This document shows positions 49,265 to 61,100 of a DNA stretch of 64,000 bases, in pieces. The notes below the pieces were generated by a model. The model ran no database searches, was not told the origin of the DNA, and saw only the letters and a program-made list of their open reading frames with translations. Position 1 is the stretch's first letter. Every line of letters begins with the position of its first letter. A program made the position numbers and the translations under genes. Source of the DNA: Typha latifolia (Eukaryota; Streptophyta; Magnoliopsida; Poales; Typhaceae); contig CM034105.1 of assembly GCA_019914945.1 (NCBI GenBank), forward strand, positions 2,170,001 to 2,234,000. Reading direction: 5' to 3'.

Positions 49265-50719
49265 ATGGCGTTGGTCATGAGATGCCCAAATCATTTCCTG
49301 AAATTTGGATTAAAGAGAGGGATATATGGGGTTATCTTCCTCTTAGCTGTTGTAGCAATCCTGCTCAGTGTAGTCACACTCTCCAAGTTCTATAACCAAA
49401 GCTCCATTTTTATTACCAACTCCTTTAGTATACGCAGTGATGCAAGTGATGAAGTAGCTCAAGGAGGATGGGAGGAGATCATGGAAACCATAGTCGGAAA
49501 GGTTGTTCAAGAGATTGAAAAGTTGAGGGAACTAAATAAAGATTCAGAGGAAGACCAGTCTGGATTGAGGCATGAGAGATTAAGGTACAGCTCTTTCCTG
49601 ACTGAAATCTTAAGCCTGATAGAAACCACTAAGGTTCTTCTACCAGGTGTTCGAGGAAATGCTCATCATGCAGAAGGTGATACACGGATGGCTCATCCAC
49701 TGTCGAGGAATGAACAACCATATGATGAAATAATAGAGTTCTTTCTAGTGGAAGAGATAAGAAAATATGCGAGTGTTAAGCCTAACAGACTGGGGAAGAA
49801 AAACTTCATGGGAGCTAATGGAACGTTTGCGAGCATTGGGCATGCGTGTTTTGCCATGAAAGAAGAGTTGGAAGAGTACATGGACTACGACGTAGGTGAC
49901 TTCTGCAAGGATGATTGGAGGCAGGCTCAGATGTTCATGGTCCATGGCTGTGATCCACTTCCAAGAAGGAGATGCTTTTCGAGAGCTCCCAAGATATACA
50001 CCAAACCTTTTCCGATCAAGGAATCCATGTGGAAGCTCCCCGATGATCGAAATGTGCGGTGGAACCATTATCGGTGCAAGAACTTTGCTTGTCTTGCTAA
50101 GAACAGCACAGGAAAAGGCTTCTTCAAGTGTTCTGATTGTTTTAATCTCACCCACCATGAGATGCCCAGATGGATGGAATTGGTCTATCCTGATCCTTCT
50201 TCAAATTTGACGGCGGATTTCCTTATTGAAGAAATTCTGCAAATTAAGCCAGGGGAGATAAGAATAGGATTAGATTTCAGTGTAGGAACTGGGACTTTTG
50301 CTGCAAGAATGAGGGAATTCAATGTAACCATTGTATCAGCGACGATAAATCTTGGAGCTCCCTTTAATGAGATGATTGCTCTTAGAGGTCTTGTTCCTCT
50401 CTATCTGACAATAAATCAGAGACTTCCCTTCTTTGACAACACACTTGACATCATCCACACTACAAGGTTTCTTGATGGTTGGATTGACCTTATAGTTTTA
50501 GACTTCATTCTGTATGACTGGGACAGGGTTCTTAGGCCGGGTGGTCTTTTGTGGATTGATAGCTTCTTTTGTCTGGGGAAGGAGTTGGATGATTACTTGG
50601 TTGCATTCAAGATGCTCAGGTACAAGAAGCACAAGTGGGTTATTGTGCCAAAGATTGATAAAGGTGGAGAGGAGGTATTCTTCTCTGCAGTCCTAGAGAA
50701 ACCACCTAGGCCTTTCTAA
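49265..50719 (+). CDS. Putative Golgi type II membrane methyltransferase (At1g29790/At4g01240-like)
   Basis: An intronless frame of 484 aa from the ATG at 49265. A short basic N-terminus (FLKFGLKRG) precedes one membrane span at residues about 20-40 (IYGVIFLLAVVAILLSVVTL), then a stalk with a coiled-coil-like VVQEIEKLRELNKD. This is the layout of plant Golgi methyltransferases. The catalytic half is recognisable: FASIGHACFAMKEELEEYMD, CDPLPRRRCFSRAP, and SAM-binding motif I at residues 335-345 (GLDFSVGTGTF), then NLGAPFNEMIALRGLVPLYL, QRLPFFDNTLDIIHTTRFL, and motif-III-like DRVLRPGGLLWIDSFFCLG. The C-terminus EEVFFSAVLEKPPRPF is family-typical. The substrate is unknown; the family is often linked to cell-wall polysaccharide or arabinogalactan modification. 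The frame is open further upstream only with a TTG. Motif I lacks the usual GGG (see findings). Confidence 0.85.
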   Translation: MALVMRCPNHFLKFGLKRGIYGVIFLLAVVAILLSVVTLSKFYNQSSIFITNSFSIRSDASDEVAQGGWEEIMETIVGKVVQEIEKLRELNKDSEEDQSGLRHERLRYSSFLTEILSLIETTKVLLPGVRGNAHHAEGDTRMAHPLSRNEQPYDEIIEFFLVEEIRKYASVKPNRLGKKNFMGANGTFASIGHACFAMKEELEEYMDYDVGDFCKDDWRQAQMFMVHGCDPLPRRRCFSRAPKIYTKPFPIKESMWKLPDDRNVRWNHYRCKNFACLAKNSTGKGFFKCSDCFNLTHHEMPRWMELVYPDPSSNLTADFLIEEILQIKPGEIRIGLDFSVGTGTFAARMREFNVTIVSATINLGAPFNEMIALRGLVPLYLTINQRLPFFDNTLDIIHTTRFLDGWIDLIVLDFILYDWDRVLRPGGLLWIDSFFCLGKELDDYLVAFKMLRYKKHKWVIVPKIDKGGEEVFFSAVLEKPPRPF

Positions 50720-52448
50720 AGGTAATTTGTACTAATGAGTTGATGAATTTGAGATCATTACTTCGTTCCAGCTTATTGCATGCGAGTGACTTATAGTAAT
50801 CTCATCCATAGTTCTTATATGAAAGAAGATTGTCTTGCTAGAAACTCTAATATCTTGAGAAATTACATGCCATGCCTCTACTTTTCAGTTTGTGAAATGG
50901 CTGGGATATGCATTTGGTCTCATTGGAGGTGAGAAGTGGAAGTAAGGAACTAACCAATTAACCAAACTTGAAATGCTTAAATTGTCTACCATTTAATGTC
51001 AAGGAGATGAACATATACATGTAAATTATTAAGACCATTTATTTATTGGGTTACCTAGGAACAAGTCGTGCAAGTCTGTGTTTAGTTCTCTTTCTCTTTT
51101 AATCTATCTTCTTGTCATAATAATACGCACTCTATTGTATGGATTTTAGATTCTTTTATTTTCAAAAGTAGCAAAGTATTTTCTATTTCGTTAGCTGCAA
51201 GGGTTAAATTAACAGGGGGCTCCAAAATTAATTTCAATATTGATCGTTTGTTCTTTTAAGCTCTCATGGCCCAATAAGCCGAGCACTTAACGGCCCACTA
51301 CTGACTACCATTTAGAGTTCATGGCTGAATAGTAGATGCCCATCACTCCATCAGGCTCTATATTTCTAACTCTCTCATTCCACAATTATGTACAATTATG
51401 CATGCATTGAGCAATAATATATGTGTACAGATCATTATGTGATGAATGTTTCAGCATGAGTATAGATCTTATGCTTCTATAATTACTTTCTATAAATCAT
51501 TGAACAAAAATGAACTAATAAAATTTGTATTATGTGAATGTTGTTTTTCTGTTGAATGATTGTGTTCGGCAATCAATAATAAATTTCCTCATTTACCGTA
51601 AAAATTATAATCAAACTCACAATATAAAAAAAACTCAACTACACCATGATTTTCTTATCCCAACTTTAAGACGAGATATAAGTGATTAGTGTTCCATTAT
51701 TCTCTATCATTATCATACTTTATTTCTTATTTTTAAATTAAAATATTAAAATAAAAATAAAATCAGTATCATTTATCGAACTTTAAGTTGATCATTTTGA
51801 TTCAGTGGTTCTGTTCAATTATTAGTTCATAAAGATATTTTTGCTAGGACACGTACGATCTCTTGCCGACTTGCCACGTGGACGGCAGGAGGCTGGGTCG
51901 TAAATAGCTTCGCCTGTTCGAGTTGCAAGCGTACATACACCACAATAGGAAATCGCCAAAAACCAGCAGTAAAGCTGGGCGGTGGTGCTGTCCACGTCCC
52001 TTTTAACGGGCCCGAACTCCTTAACGGGTCGACCCCGCCTCTTGTCTAAAGAAATAGTTAAATCAAATTTTAAAATGCATTCTTTTTACGAAACAACACC
52101 TGTACGTTTTCCTTATTCCGGAAAACCTCCTCAAGTTCAAATGAAAGATGAAGCCTTCCATAATAAGCTTAACTTAGAGGTGGTGATATGCAAAACAAAG
52201 CCGTTCCAGATTATGTAAGAAAACGGTCTTGTCCTCTTCGGCACCGCCGATTTTAATCCTACGGTCAGGATTCCTCTTCGTTTTTTCTCCTTTAATCCCA
52301 TTTATAAACTTATGAGCGGCCTCTTATTCGCAACACGGTTCTCATATAGAGAAGCGACCTAGAGAGAGAGAGAGAGGAAGAGGGGAAAAGAGTCCCGTGT
52401 TTTGGTGTTCCTGCGGAACCGTATAAGAGTTCCTGTCACTCCACGGCC
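50720..52448. other. Intergenic and RTNLB 5' flank
   Basis: AT-rich, without a recognisable gene. Near the RTNLB start there are CCACGTGG-type boxes (about 51875) and a GA-rich leader (about 52362-52385), consistent with promoter and 5' UTR. A run of Lys/Phe/Pro-coding frames at 51982-52218 has no family resemblance. Confidence 0.5.
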
Positions 52449-54215
52449 ATGGCGGAGCAACCTGAGGAGTCGAGCACGGCGAGGGAGACGCTAATGGAGA
52501 AGATCACGGAGAAGTTCCACGACGATGACTCATCCTCGGCGTCGGACTCTGACGGCGAGAAATCTCAGCCGTCCGAACCCTCCGCCCCCGCCGTCGCCCC
52601 CGCGCCCGCCCCCGATTCCTTCCCCGCCATGCCCAAAATCTACCGCCTCTTCGGCAGGGAGAAGCCCGTCCATAAAGTCCTCGGCGGCGGCAAACGTATG
52701 GATTTATCTTCACTTTTTACTCTCTTTTGTGTGTGTGTGTGTGCAAAATTTATCTTATTCTTTTTCCGAAAAATTATTTGGGTAGTTTTATTCTAAATTT
52801 TTATTTGGGTAGATCGGAACCCATGTGATTGGATCTTTTGATCTGCTTCGAACTGAGATCTGACTGTATTTGAAATTAATATATCGGTTAGTTTCCGTTG
52901 ATCGCCTAAAAGGATTTACGGGGAAAACCTTTCTACTATTGGAAAGGACTTGGGTTTGGGGTTTTTGGGAGAAACCAATGGATTAATTTTTTCCATTTGA
53001 AGTACTTGCGAATCTCTATGTTTATGGTTCGCTTCGATCGATTGAAGCGCAAGTTGGGTTTTGCTGGGACCACTGCTTGTTTTTACGCTATAGTATCATC
53101 AAAATCAGCTTGTGCTATTATTTTTCGTAAAAAGTTGATATTTTGCGTCAGATTAACTTAAAGTTAAGTAATGAATCTCAGTTTTATCGCTTGCATGCAA
53201 ATTTTTTATGTGGTTCTGTACCTGAAAGGGCTTGATTGCTACAATAAAAGTTGCAGTTTTTACAACTCCTTTTGTATGGTTTTTCGTGCGAGTATCAACT
53301 GAGTTTATGTTTGTGACTTACTTTCTTTTTTCCCTCTAAATTTGCATTGTATCAACTCTCTTTTGCAGCGGCTGATGTGTTGCTATGGAGGGACAAGAAG
53401 ATCTCCGCTGGAGTTCTTAGTGGTGTAACAGCCATCTGGGTTCTGTTTGAATTGCTCGAGTACCATCTGCTGACCCTAATCTGCCACGGTCTTATTCTAT
53501 CTCTGGCAATTTCATTCCTTTGGTCCAATGCCTCCACCTTCATCAACAAGTGAGCCCTTCTCACCTCGAATGTTGCTGAATGCTCTCCAATTTTTTACTA
53601 CCTTGTAGATAAAAGATTCAAACTTTAAGTTGTACACTTTTGGTTTCAGGACTCCACCAAGAATCCCAGAGGTGTGCATTCCTGAAGACGTGGTCGTGAA
53701 TGTTGCACTTTCGCTCCGGAATGATATCAACAGGGCCTTCGCTGTTCTTAGGGAAATTGCATCAGGACGCAACCTGCGGAAGTTTCTTGGTGTATGCTAA
53801 TTCTGTTCATATCTTACATTTCGTTATATGGTTTCCAGGGAGTTATTTATTTCTTTGAATTGATGTACAATTTTGAACTATTAGGTAATTGCTGGGCTCT
53901 GGGTTCTTTCAATTGTAGGGAGCTCCTGCAATTTCTTGACTTTGTTTTACATTGGTAATGCATTCTTATAACCTATCCTCTGTTTTCTGCTTCTTTAAAT
54001 TAAGTAAACATGAAACACTGATTTCTTTTCTCCTTTTATGTGCAATAGTGTTCATGATGCTGCACACAGTGCCGCTCCTGTATGAGAAGTATGAGGATAA
54101 GGTGGATTCATTTGGAGAGAAGGCAATGGCAGAAATCAAGAAGCAGTATGCAGTGTTCGACGCCAAAGTTCTCAGTAAGATTCCTAGGGGCCCATTGAAA
54201 GATAAGAAGCACTAG
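52449..54215 (+). CDS. RTNLB: Reticulon-like protein B (RTNLB)
   Basis: Five exons (52449-52695, 53369-53549, 53650-53791, 53885-53954, 54049-54215) join in phase to 268 aa, usual for plant RTNLBs. Reticulons shape tubular ER and can affect receptor export to the plasma membrane (family knowledge). The N-terminal 80 residues are acidic and Ser/Pro/Ala-rich, ending in [20 protein letters not shown]. The reticulon homology domain starts at residue 83 with [19 protein letters not shown]. Its first long hairpin is [20 protein letters not shown] onward; the linker holds [19 protein letters not shown]; the second hairpin is [20 protein letters not shown] to [13 protein letters not shown]. The tail ends GPLKDKKH, a lysine-rich cytosolic end typical of ER proteins. 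Introns are all GT-AG. It looks intact. Confidence 0.94.
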
Positions 54216-55950
54216 AAGCAAAGTAAACTTCTTGCAGTTGCAGTAGGCTTTGATGGTGAATGGCTAGTTCTGTTTTTTTCCCCAGCAACGCTTTTACTGT
54301 GACCCCTGTTGGTCAAAGTTTTTATTTTTCATCATCTGCTACCTAAGGCTTTGTTTTTAAGTTTCAACGAACATGAATGTAGCTTGTTCAACAACACTGG
54401 TTCTAAGTTTTTGTGCCACCTGGTTTGACATGATATATTGTATGTAGCTTGTTCGTTGGCCTGAATTCCTATCCTCTTTGATTTTACCATATCATCAGTT
54501 CATTACTTCTGTTTTCATGAATTATTTCTTGGTTGATGTGTTCAAATCTGTGATGGAAAGTTAACCCATGCATGGTAGCATGATATAGTTGTCCCTCACA
54601 AGTGAATCGTAGGATGTGATAAAGAACATTATTGTGAACTCATGATCATTCCGTTGCATCGTTGCATGCTTACAGAGCAGTAGTTTGACAACTTGTATAG
54701 CATTTGTTTAAATTTTGGTTGTAGACTACATATATTATATGGTTAAATGGTTCAGTTTAATCCGTCATCTTCTTGGCGTAGTATATCTGTAATTACTTCT
54801 ATGTATATATAAACTTCACATTTGGATGGCAATGAGGTGCTAGAGGGTTATTTTGGGGAAGCTTTAAGCATCGAATCTTGCTTTTGAAGTGCTCTGGCAG
54901 TACTACTTTGTTTCAGATTATTATAGCAAACTCACTGTTATTTTCCTCGTCTGTCAATAGAAATTAAATCCTGTGCCATAGTACAACATTTTTGAAATGT
55001 TAATGGGAAGTTTGCAGCCGTTGTGGCTACCAATCTCAAGTCTCAGGAACGTGTTTGCCACTATCTTTTCTTATTATATTGTCTACGAGTTTTAGTTGTA
55101 AGATGTCATTAACTGTCTTTGAATAATGCCCGGCACGTAGTCAGAACTTAGAACATAGCATGTGAATCGCTAATTTTATTTTTCTGTCTATAAACGCATC
55201 CAAAAAAGATACCCTAGCGGACATTGATGCTTAACAGCTCTAAGTGTTATGGTAGCTACTATGAGATAACAAGGTAAGAAAGGTACTTGACAGGTGCCAT
55301 TTGCACTTCTCAAATTGGCTGTTATGAAGTAGCTTTCATAGAAGATATGATGACAGACCTCATAAATTGGCTGTTATGAAGCAGCTTTCATACAAAAGAT
55401 GATGATAGAAGATTTCGAAAACTCCCCAATAATAAACAAACCAATTTGATTTCGACTTTTTAATTATAATTATTCTGAGTACCAATTGTAAAACATAAAA
55501 TTATTTCTTGCCTAATCCACATAAACTTGAACTTTTCAAGAAGAGAACTTTCATGAACTTGGAACACATCAACTGAGAGACTTCTTCAAGTTTCACTACT
55601 TATAAGTTAAATTCATGGTAGTGTAATTCTAGGATGCCAGTTATTACGATAAAACTTGAAAAGAGCGAGATTTGAAATTATAAAAGCAGCATTCGAGGTT
55701 TCTCAAAACTCTATGTAACAGCAAATGTTAATCTAAAAGCATGAAATCAACATGCTTCTACACATGCGCAATTATTAAACAATATTACAAGCCTGGGAGA
55801 ATCAATTTAACACATAAAATGACTTATCGTTCACCTGAATCTCACTCTCTAGCTATGAACTTGACATATCACACATCTCGACTATCTTCTCATATAAAGT
55901 TATCATAATTCCAGTAGTTCGATTTTTATTAAGCGTGTACGTGTACAAGC
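54216..55950. other. Intergenic between convergent RTNLB and AAA ATPase
   Basis: 3' UTRs presumably occupy both ends. In the middle an imperfect tandem duplication of about 52 bp occurs (first copy from 55312, second from 55364; both begin AAATTGGCTGTTATGAAG). Otherwise it is AT-rich with nothing recognisable. Confidence 0.5.
55312..55415. repeat. Imperfect 52 bp tandem duplication
   Basis: Both copies share AAATTGGCTGTTATGAAG, AGCTTTCATA and GATGA blocks at matching spacing, with several substitutions. It lies in untranscribed or 3' flanking DNA. Confidence 0.8.
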
Positions 55951-58074
55951 TCAAAGAAAGTAAGTTAACTGCTGCTTCTTTCTTGAGCCTCCTTCTCCAT
56001 ACAGTTCATTCCACTGCTTCAGTTCCCCCATTATAGAACCTTCTTGTGCGAAGCTTGCTGCAACCTGCAATAAAATCATTTACAAAGCAACAAAACAAAT
56101 ATTATAACATGCTGCCAAAACATAGTGCCATGCCTAAACAAATTCGTGAAATTTTCAAACAAATAGTCTTCAGATTGAAGGGATGATAATAGGCGTATGA
56201 GAGGCTAAACAATAAGTTGGACATTTCTAAGGATGGTTAAACCTCCTGCTTTATGTTAAGAGAATATTTTCAGAAAAAAGGAAAAGAAAAGGTAATATGA
56301 CAAGATTTCCCAGGCTTCAATCATTTACCACAAGTAGAATGGTTTCCAACAGACGCAAAGGATAGTCTTAACAATGAACGTCTCCAGGAGTTGTTGCTAT
56401 CTAGTTGAAAATTTTAAGTCTTTTAACCTAAGAGCAACATCTGATAAAATTGTAGCATTTGTCATCTCATCGACTCATCCCTTAAGAAATTCTGCTAACC
56501 ATGTCGAAATTTCTGAGATTATCTCACTCACATTTTATAGGTTCAATTTATTTTTCCTTCTGAATTCAAAAGTAAGATGCCCTTAAACAAAAGTACCATA
56601 AGAATCAGTATGTACGTGTTCAGTAACTAGTGATTTATACTTAAAGAAAAGCTATTTTTTTAATCTAGAGTTTACTGAAGAAAGAAGCAGTATAAAAATG
56701 GACTCACTTGATTCTTTGCTTGCCTCATGTCTTCCATTGACAACGGCCTAAGAGTTATTGTTTCATGCCCATCATCTTCTCTCACTTTCGAAGTCTCCGC
56801 TGGATTTTCTCCTGCTTCAGTTTTCTTCCTCTCCTGGAAATCCAAGTTATAAAATTTTAAGACAATTGTCTAGGTTTGCCTGTTTGCCAAGCCTATCATA
56901 GTCAAGAAGATAATTTTTGCACTACCCATTTATGTAACCATCAGTTGATAACTTCCTGTACTAACTCCAGAAGAGAGGACAATCTAATTTCAAAAGACAA
57001 CCAGCAAAAAGGAGAAAGACAGGAACTTATGATTGTCTTAATATCAAGGAATTAACTAAGAATGGAAGAATAAGACAAGAAAGATAAACTCACATTACTA
57101 TGTTTGGATATAGAGAATGGGAGATAAAAGAAGAGAAGAGTATAAGAAAAAGAAAAAGAAAAAAAAGTCTCTCCTCTGTTTGGATATACGAGTGAAAAAG
57201 AAGAGAAATGAGAAAATTTGGGTTTTCTCTTCTTTTCTCTCCATCTCTCTACTTTTGCTCACTTTCTGTCCTTTTATTTTTTATACTCTCCTAAAAATTC
57301 TATCCAAGTGAGAAAATATTTCTCACTGCTAATTTTCTCTTCTCCTCTCCTATTCTCTCCATCTAAACATGGTCGACTAATAAAAGCAGAATTTCAAATA
57401 GCAACACAATTATAGGAGTACATATTTATTATTTTAAATAATTGTAGTGAAATAACAGGTAGAAAATGTCACCCCTAACTTTTCATGCAAAAAGATACGA
57501 CGAGAAAATTACTAATGCAAGAGACTCTTTTCCAATTCTCATAGCTAGACAGAAAATGATCTAGTGTCAACCCACTTTCTTAGCCCCAGCATGGTGATCA
57601 AAGAGCCAATGTAACTATAGAACAAATCCAAAATTTATATGCTAAGCAGATGAATCCGAAAGGTGAAAAACAAATACCAGTTCCTTGAGTCTTTCTTTCT
57701 GGATTAGCTCCCTAACAGGACGATATGCTGCTGTTGTGCATAAGTTCTGCTCTTAAAAAGTCACCATTATTAGATTTGATGATCATCGCTAATTCCTTAT
57801 CCAATTTAACATGATACAAACCTTTAGATCGCTACCACTGTACCCCTCGGTTATGGTTGCAAGCTCCTTGTAATCAAGTCTTCCATCAACCTTCTCTTTT
57901 GACAGAAGTGTCTTCAAAATCAGTTCCCTACTCTCCAAGGATGGTAAGCCAACCATTATTCTACTCGCAATGGAAGCATTAGTTTAGTTAGTCTCCTTTC
58001 TATGGTGGAACATGTATATAATATACTATTATTATCATTATAATTACTACAATATAATAACTACTACTATTACT

Positions 58075-58124
<50 letters not shown>

Positions 58125-61100
58125 GCTCGAACCTCCTAATAATTGCCTCATCAAGATCAAAAGGTCTGTTTGTTGCTGCAAGAACAAGAATTCTTTCCTC
58201 TGGCTTTGTCAAGAGCCCATCCCAATGGGACATAAACTCATTTTTTATCTTCCTCATTGCCTCGTGTTCTCCAACCCTACTTCGCTGTCCAAGCATGCTA
58301 TCAACCTCGTCGACAAAAATAATAGTTGGGGAAACCTTTGCAGCCAGAGTAAACAAAGCTCTAACATTTTTTTCATCTTCTCCAAACCATTTTGATGTGA
58401 TAGTGGACATCGAAACATTAATAAAACTTGCTCCGGCTTCATTTGCTATGGCCTTGGCAAGCATAGTCTTCCCAGTTCCTGGAGGCCCAAATAGTAATAT
58501 TCCTCTACAAGGCTTCAGTAGACCCCCTATAAAAAGATCTGGCCTCCGAAGAGGAAGCATGACAAGTTCCTCAAGGGATTCTTTGATATCATCTAAGGCG
58601 CCTATATCATCAAATGTTACTCCAATCTCGCTGGCAGGGATTACCTCTGGTCTAATACGCTTTTCAAACTCATTGTCAGGAGCAACTTCCTGGATACAAT
58701 ATAATACTACTTGATAAATTAAAAATAAATCAGCTGCAAATAATTTCTGTGCTAATAAAGATCCAAGAACAGTAACTTTTGAAAGATAAGTAAACAGGGA
58801 ATTCATGTACTAATCTTCTAATCCAGATCATGTCTTAAAAACAAGTGGTCATATTAAATTAAAAGGCTCAACTATAAGAAATTGAAATTTAATTTAGTCA
58901 GGAATTCGAAAATAGAAGAAGAAGAAAATAAATCATCTACTTCTTTCAGTGCCATGAAAGGTAGAAACCGACAAAAATTAAATAGAAAAAAACCACCCAA
59001 CAGATGGGCATGACCATATAACTAGGAAATCAACACTTTTATCATTGGGTCTTCACATTATTTAGATCAAGAAGCTTTATCAAGAAGAAATTTCTGGCCC
59101 TAGAGATAAAACACTTTTTTTCCCTATAAAAGAGCATGATATTCAAAAGGATAACAGACTAGCAGTACTTCTCTATTCTTTCTGATGCTTCAATGTCCCA
59201 TTTCTTAGGAGAAGTGTTTTTTTCACCCCTTACCCAATAGAGAACACAGAATAGCACTTTCGGATCCACATATGGGTTTCTAGGAGACACCAAGTATGGT
59301 TAAACAGAATAAATGGTTCAAGATAATTCATGGTGATTGATAAATGTTTCCTTTACATCCCAACTTGATTCATGATCCATATCCAAGTCCATCCAAGCTC
59401 TATATGTGAATAGTTGAAATTTCAATATTAGCAAATCAGTCAGTCAAAGAAAGGTATCATAAAGAGATGAAAAAACTTACAGGTACTTTAGGAAGTGGAG
59501 ATGAAGTATCCTTTTTCACCACTGGGACTGATTTTTCTGGATCTGTTTTGATTTCAGGGGGTGAAACCTCAACTTTTGTCTTGGATTTTGTAGCAGCTTC
59601 AACATCACCATTTTTAGCTACCTATAAATGCATAAAAGGAGAGAAAAGTTAGATTGCAGAAAAAAGAAAAAAGGCATAGTATGTTCAGTTAAACAAACCT
59701 TTGATGAATCCATGCTGGCCTCCAACTTCAAAGTATCCTTTCCACTTAGCTTGTTCACTTGAAAAATATCTAATGCATGGGACAAGCTGTACAAATAAAA
59801 AGGACTTAAGAGAAGAAGAAGGTCATAGAGTCACCAAAAACTAAATAATCAGAAAATTGTACCGAACCTCTTTGAAGATATAACTAGTTTTCCATTTCTG
59901 TACTCAGGATCCTTGTTGTTCATCAAATGATATGAAACGGCCGACACAACAATCTCTTCAATGTACTTACTGATAACCATTGTATCGGTTAGGCAAACCG
60001 AGCTGAAATCATCACAATCAAGGTCATTTGCTGCTAGTACCTCTGTGATGTGATTTCTGTTATCTTGAAATTGAATCATTTTCATGTCTTCTTCTAGCTG
60101 CGACTTCCAACTGACAAGGTGGGTCTCATCTTCTGGCTGCTTAATTTCTATATTGTAAGGAAATAAAATATTAAGCCTTTCATCCACTTCTGGGCAGTCG
60201 CTGTCGACTTCTGTTGTCCTTGAACCAAGCACAAGTACTGGTCCTTGTAGTTTTTTCAACAGTTTCTGGAACAAGGTATACATTCTCTGGGATTTAAGAA
60301 TAAGTTTCTCAACATCCCTTATGTACAGAATAATGGGAGTCTTTTTGGATACGCACAGCAGAACCTGGACAGACAAATCTCCAAATTGACATATTTCTCT
60401 AATTTGATGATAGTGATATCTGCCATAATAGCTAAGATCATCAGATATCACTATCATCATATGACAAAACCTACTATGATTTTAATCTATGTTATAGTAA
60501 GTAATCAAGCTAGCACTACTACTAGTCTACTACATCAAAAAGGAAGTTGTCATACAAAATAGATGACAGAAAACATATCAAAACATAAGAACTTCATATT
60601 TAAAAAGAATAAAGCATAAAGCTTATTGATCATAAGGCTTGGTTGTTGTTCATATGTGCTGATACTTGGATTTGGGTCATTTATTACTTTCAAGTACGTA
60701 TAGAATAAAGTACCAAACATAAATCACTATTTAAAATTTTCTCATGTTGTCCAAGAGTGAGATTATAAAACTAAAAGCCTTAACGCCTTTTTAGCCCTCG
60801 CTTATGCCTTCGGTATTAGAACACTTATTCAAAGAGTAGAAAGAGAAAATACTCTTTATTATTCTCATCTTGGGATGAGTTTTTAATGGATATCAAGAAA
60901 AATTGATTATATAAAAAAACGTTAGAACTTCTCCCAATGTTTTACCATAAAGTTTCCAGCCAAGATACATATATAAATATGTATGCATGTATGTATGTTT
61001 CTAAGATTAACATACATATGTAGATACATAGCAGCATTCACTTAAATATTCATATTCAATAGCAGCATATTATTGTCAATGACAAGAAATGACTAATGAT

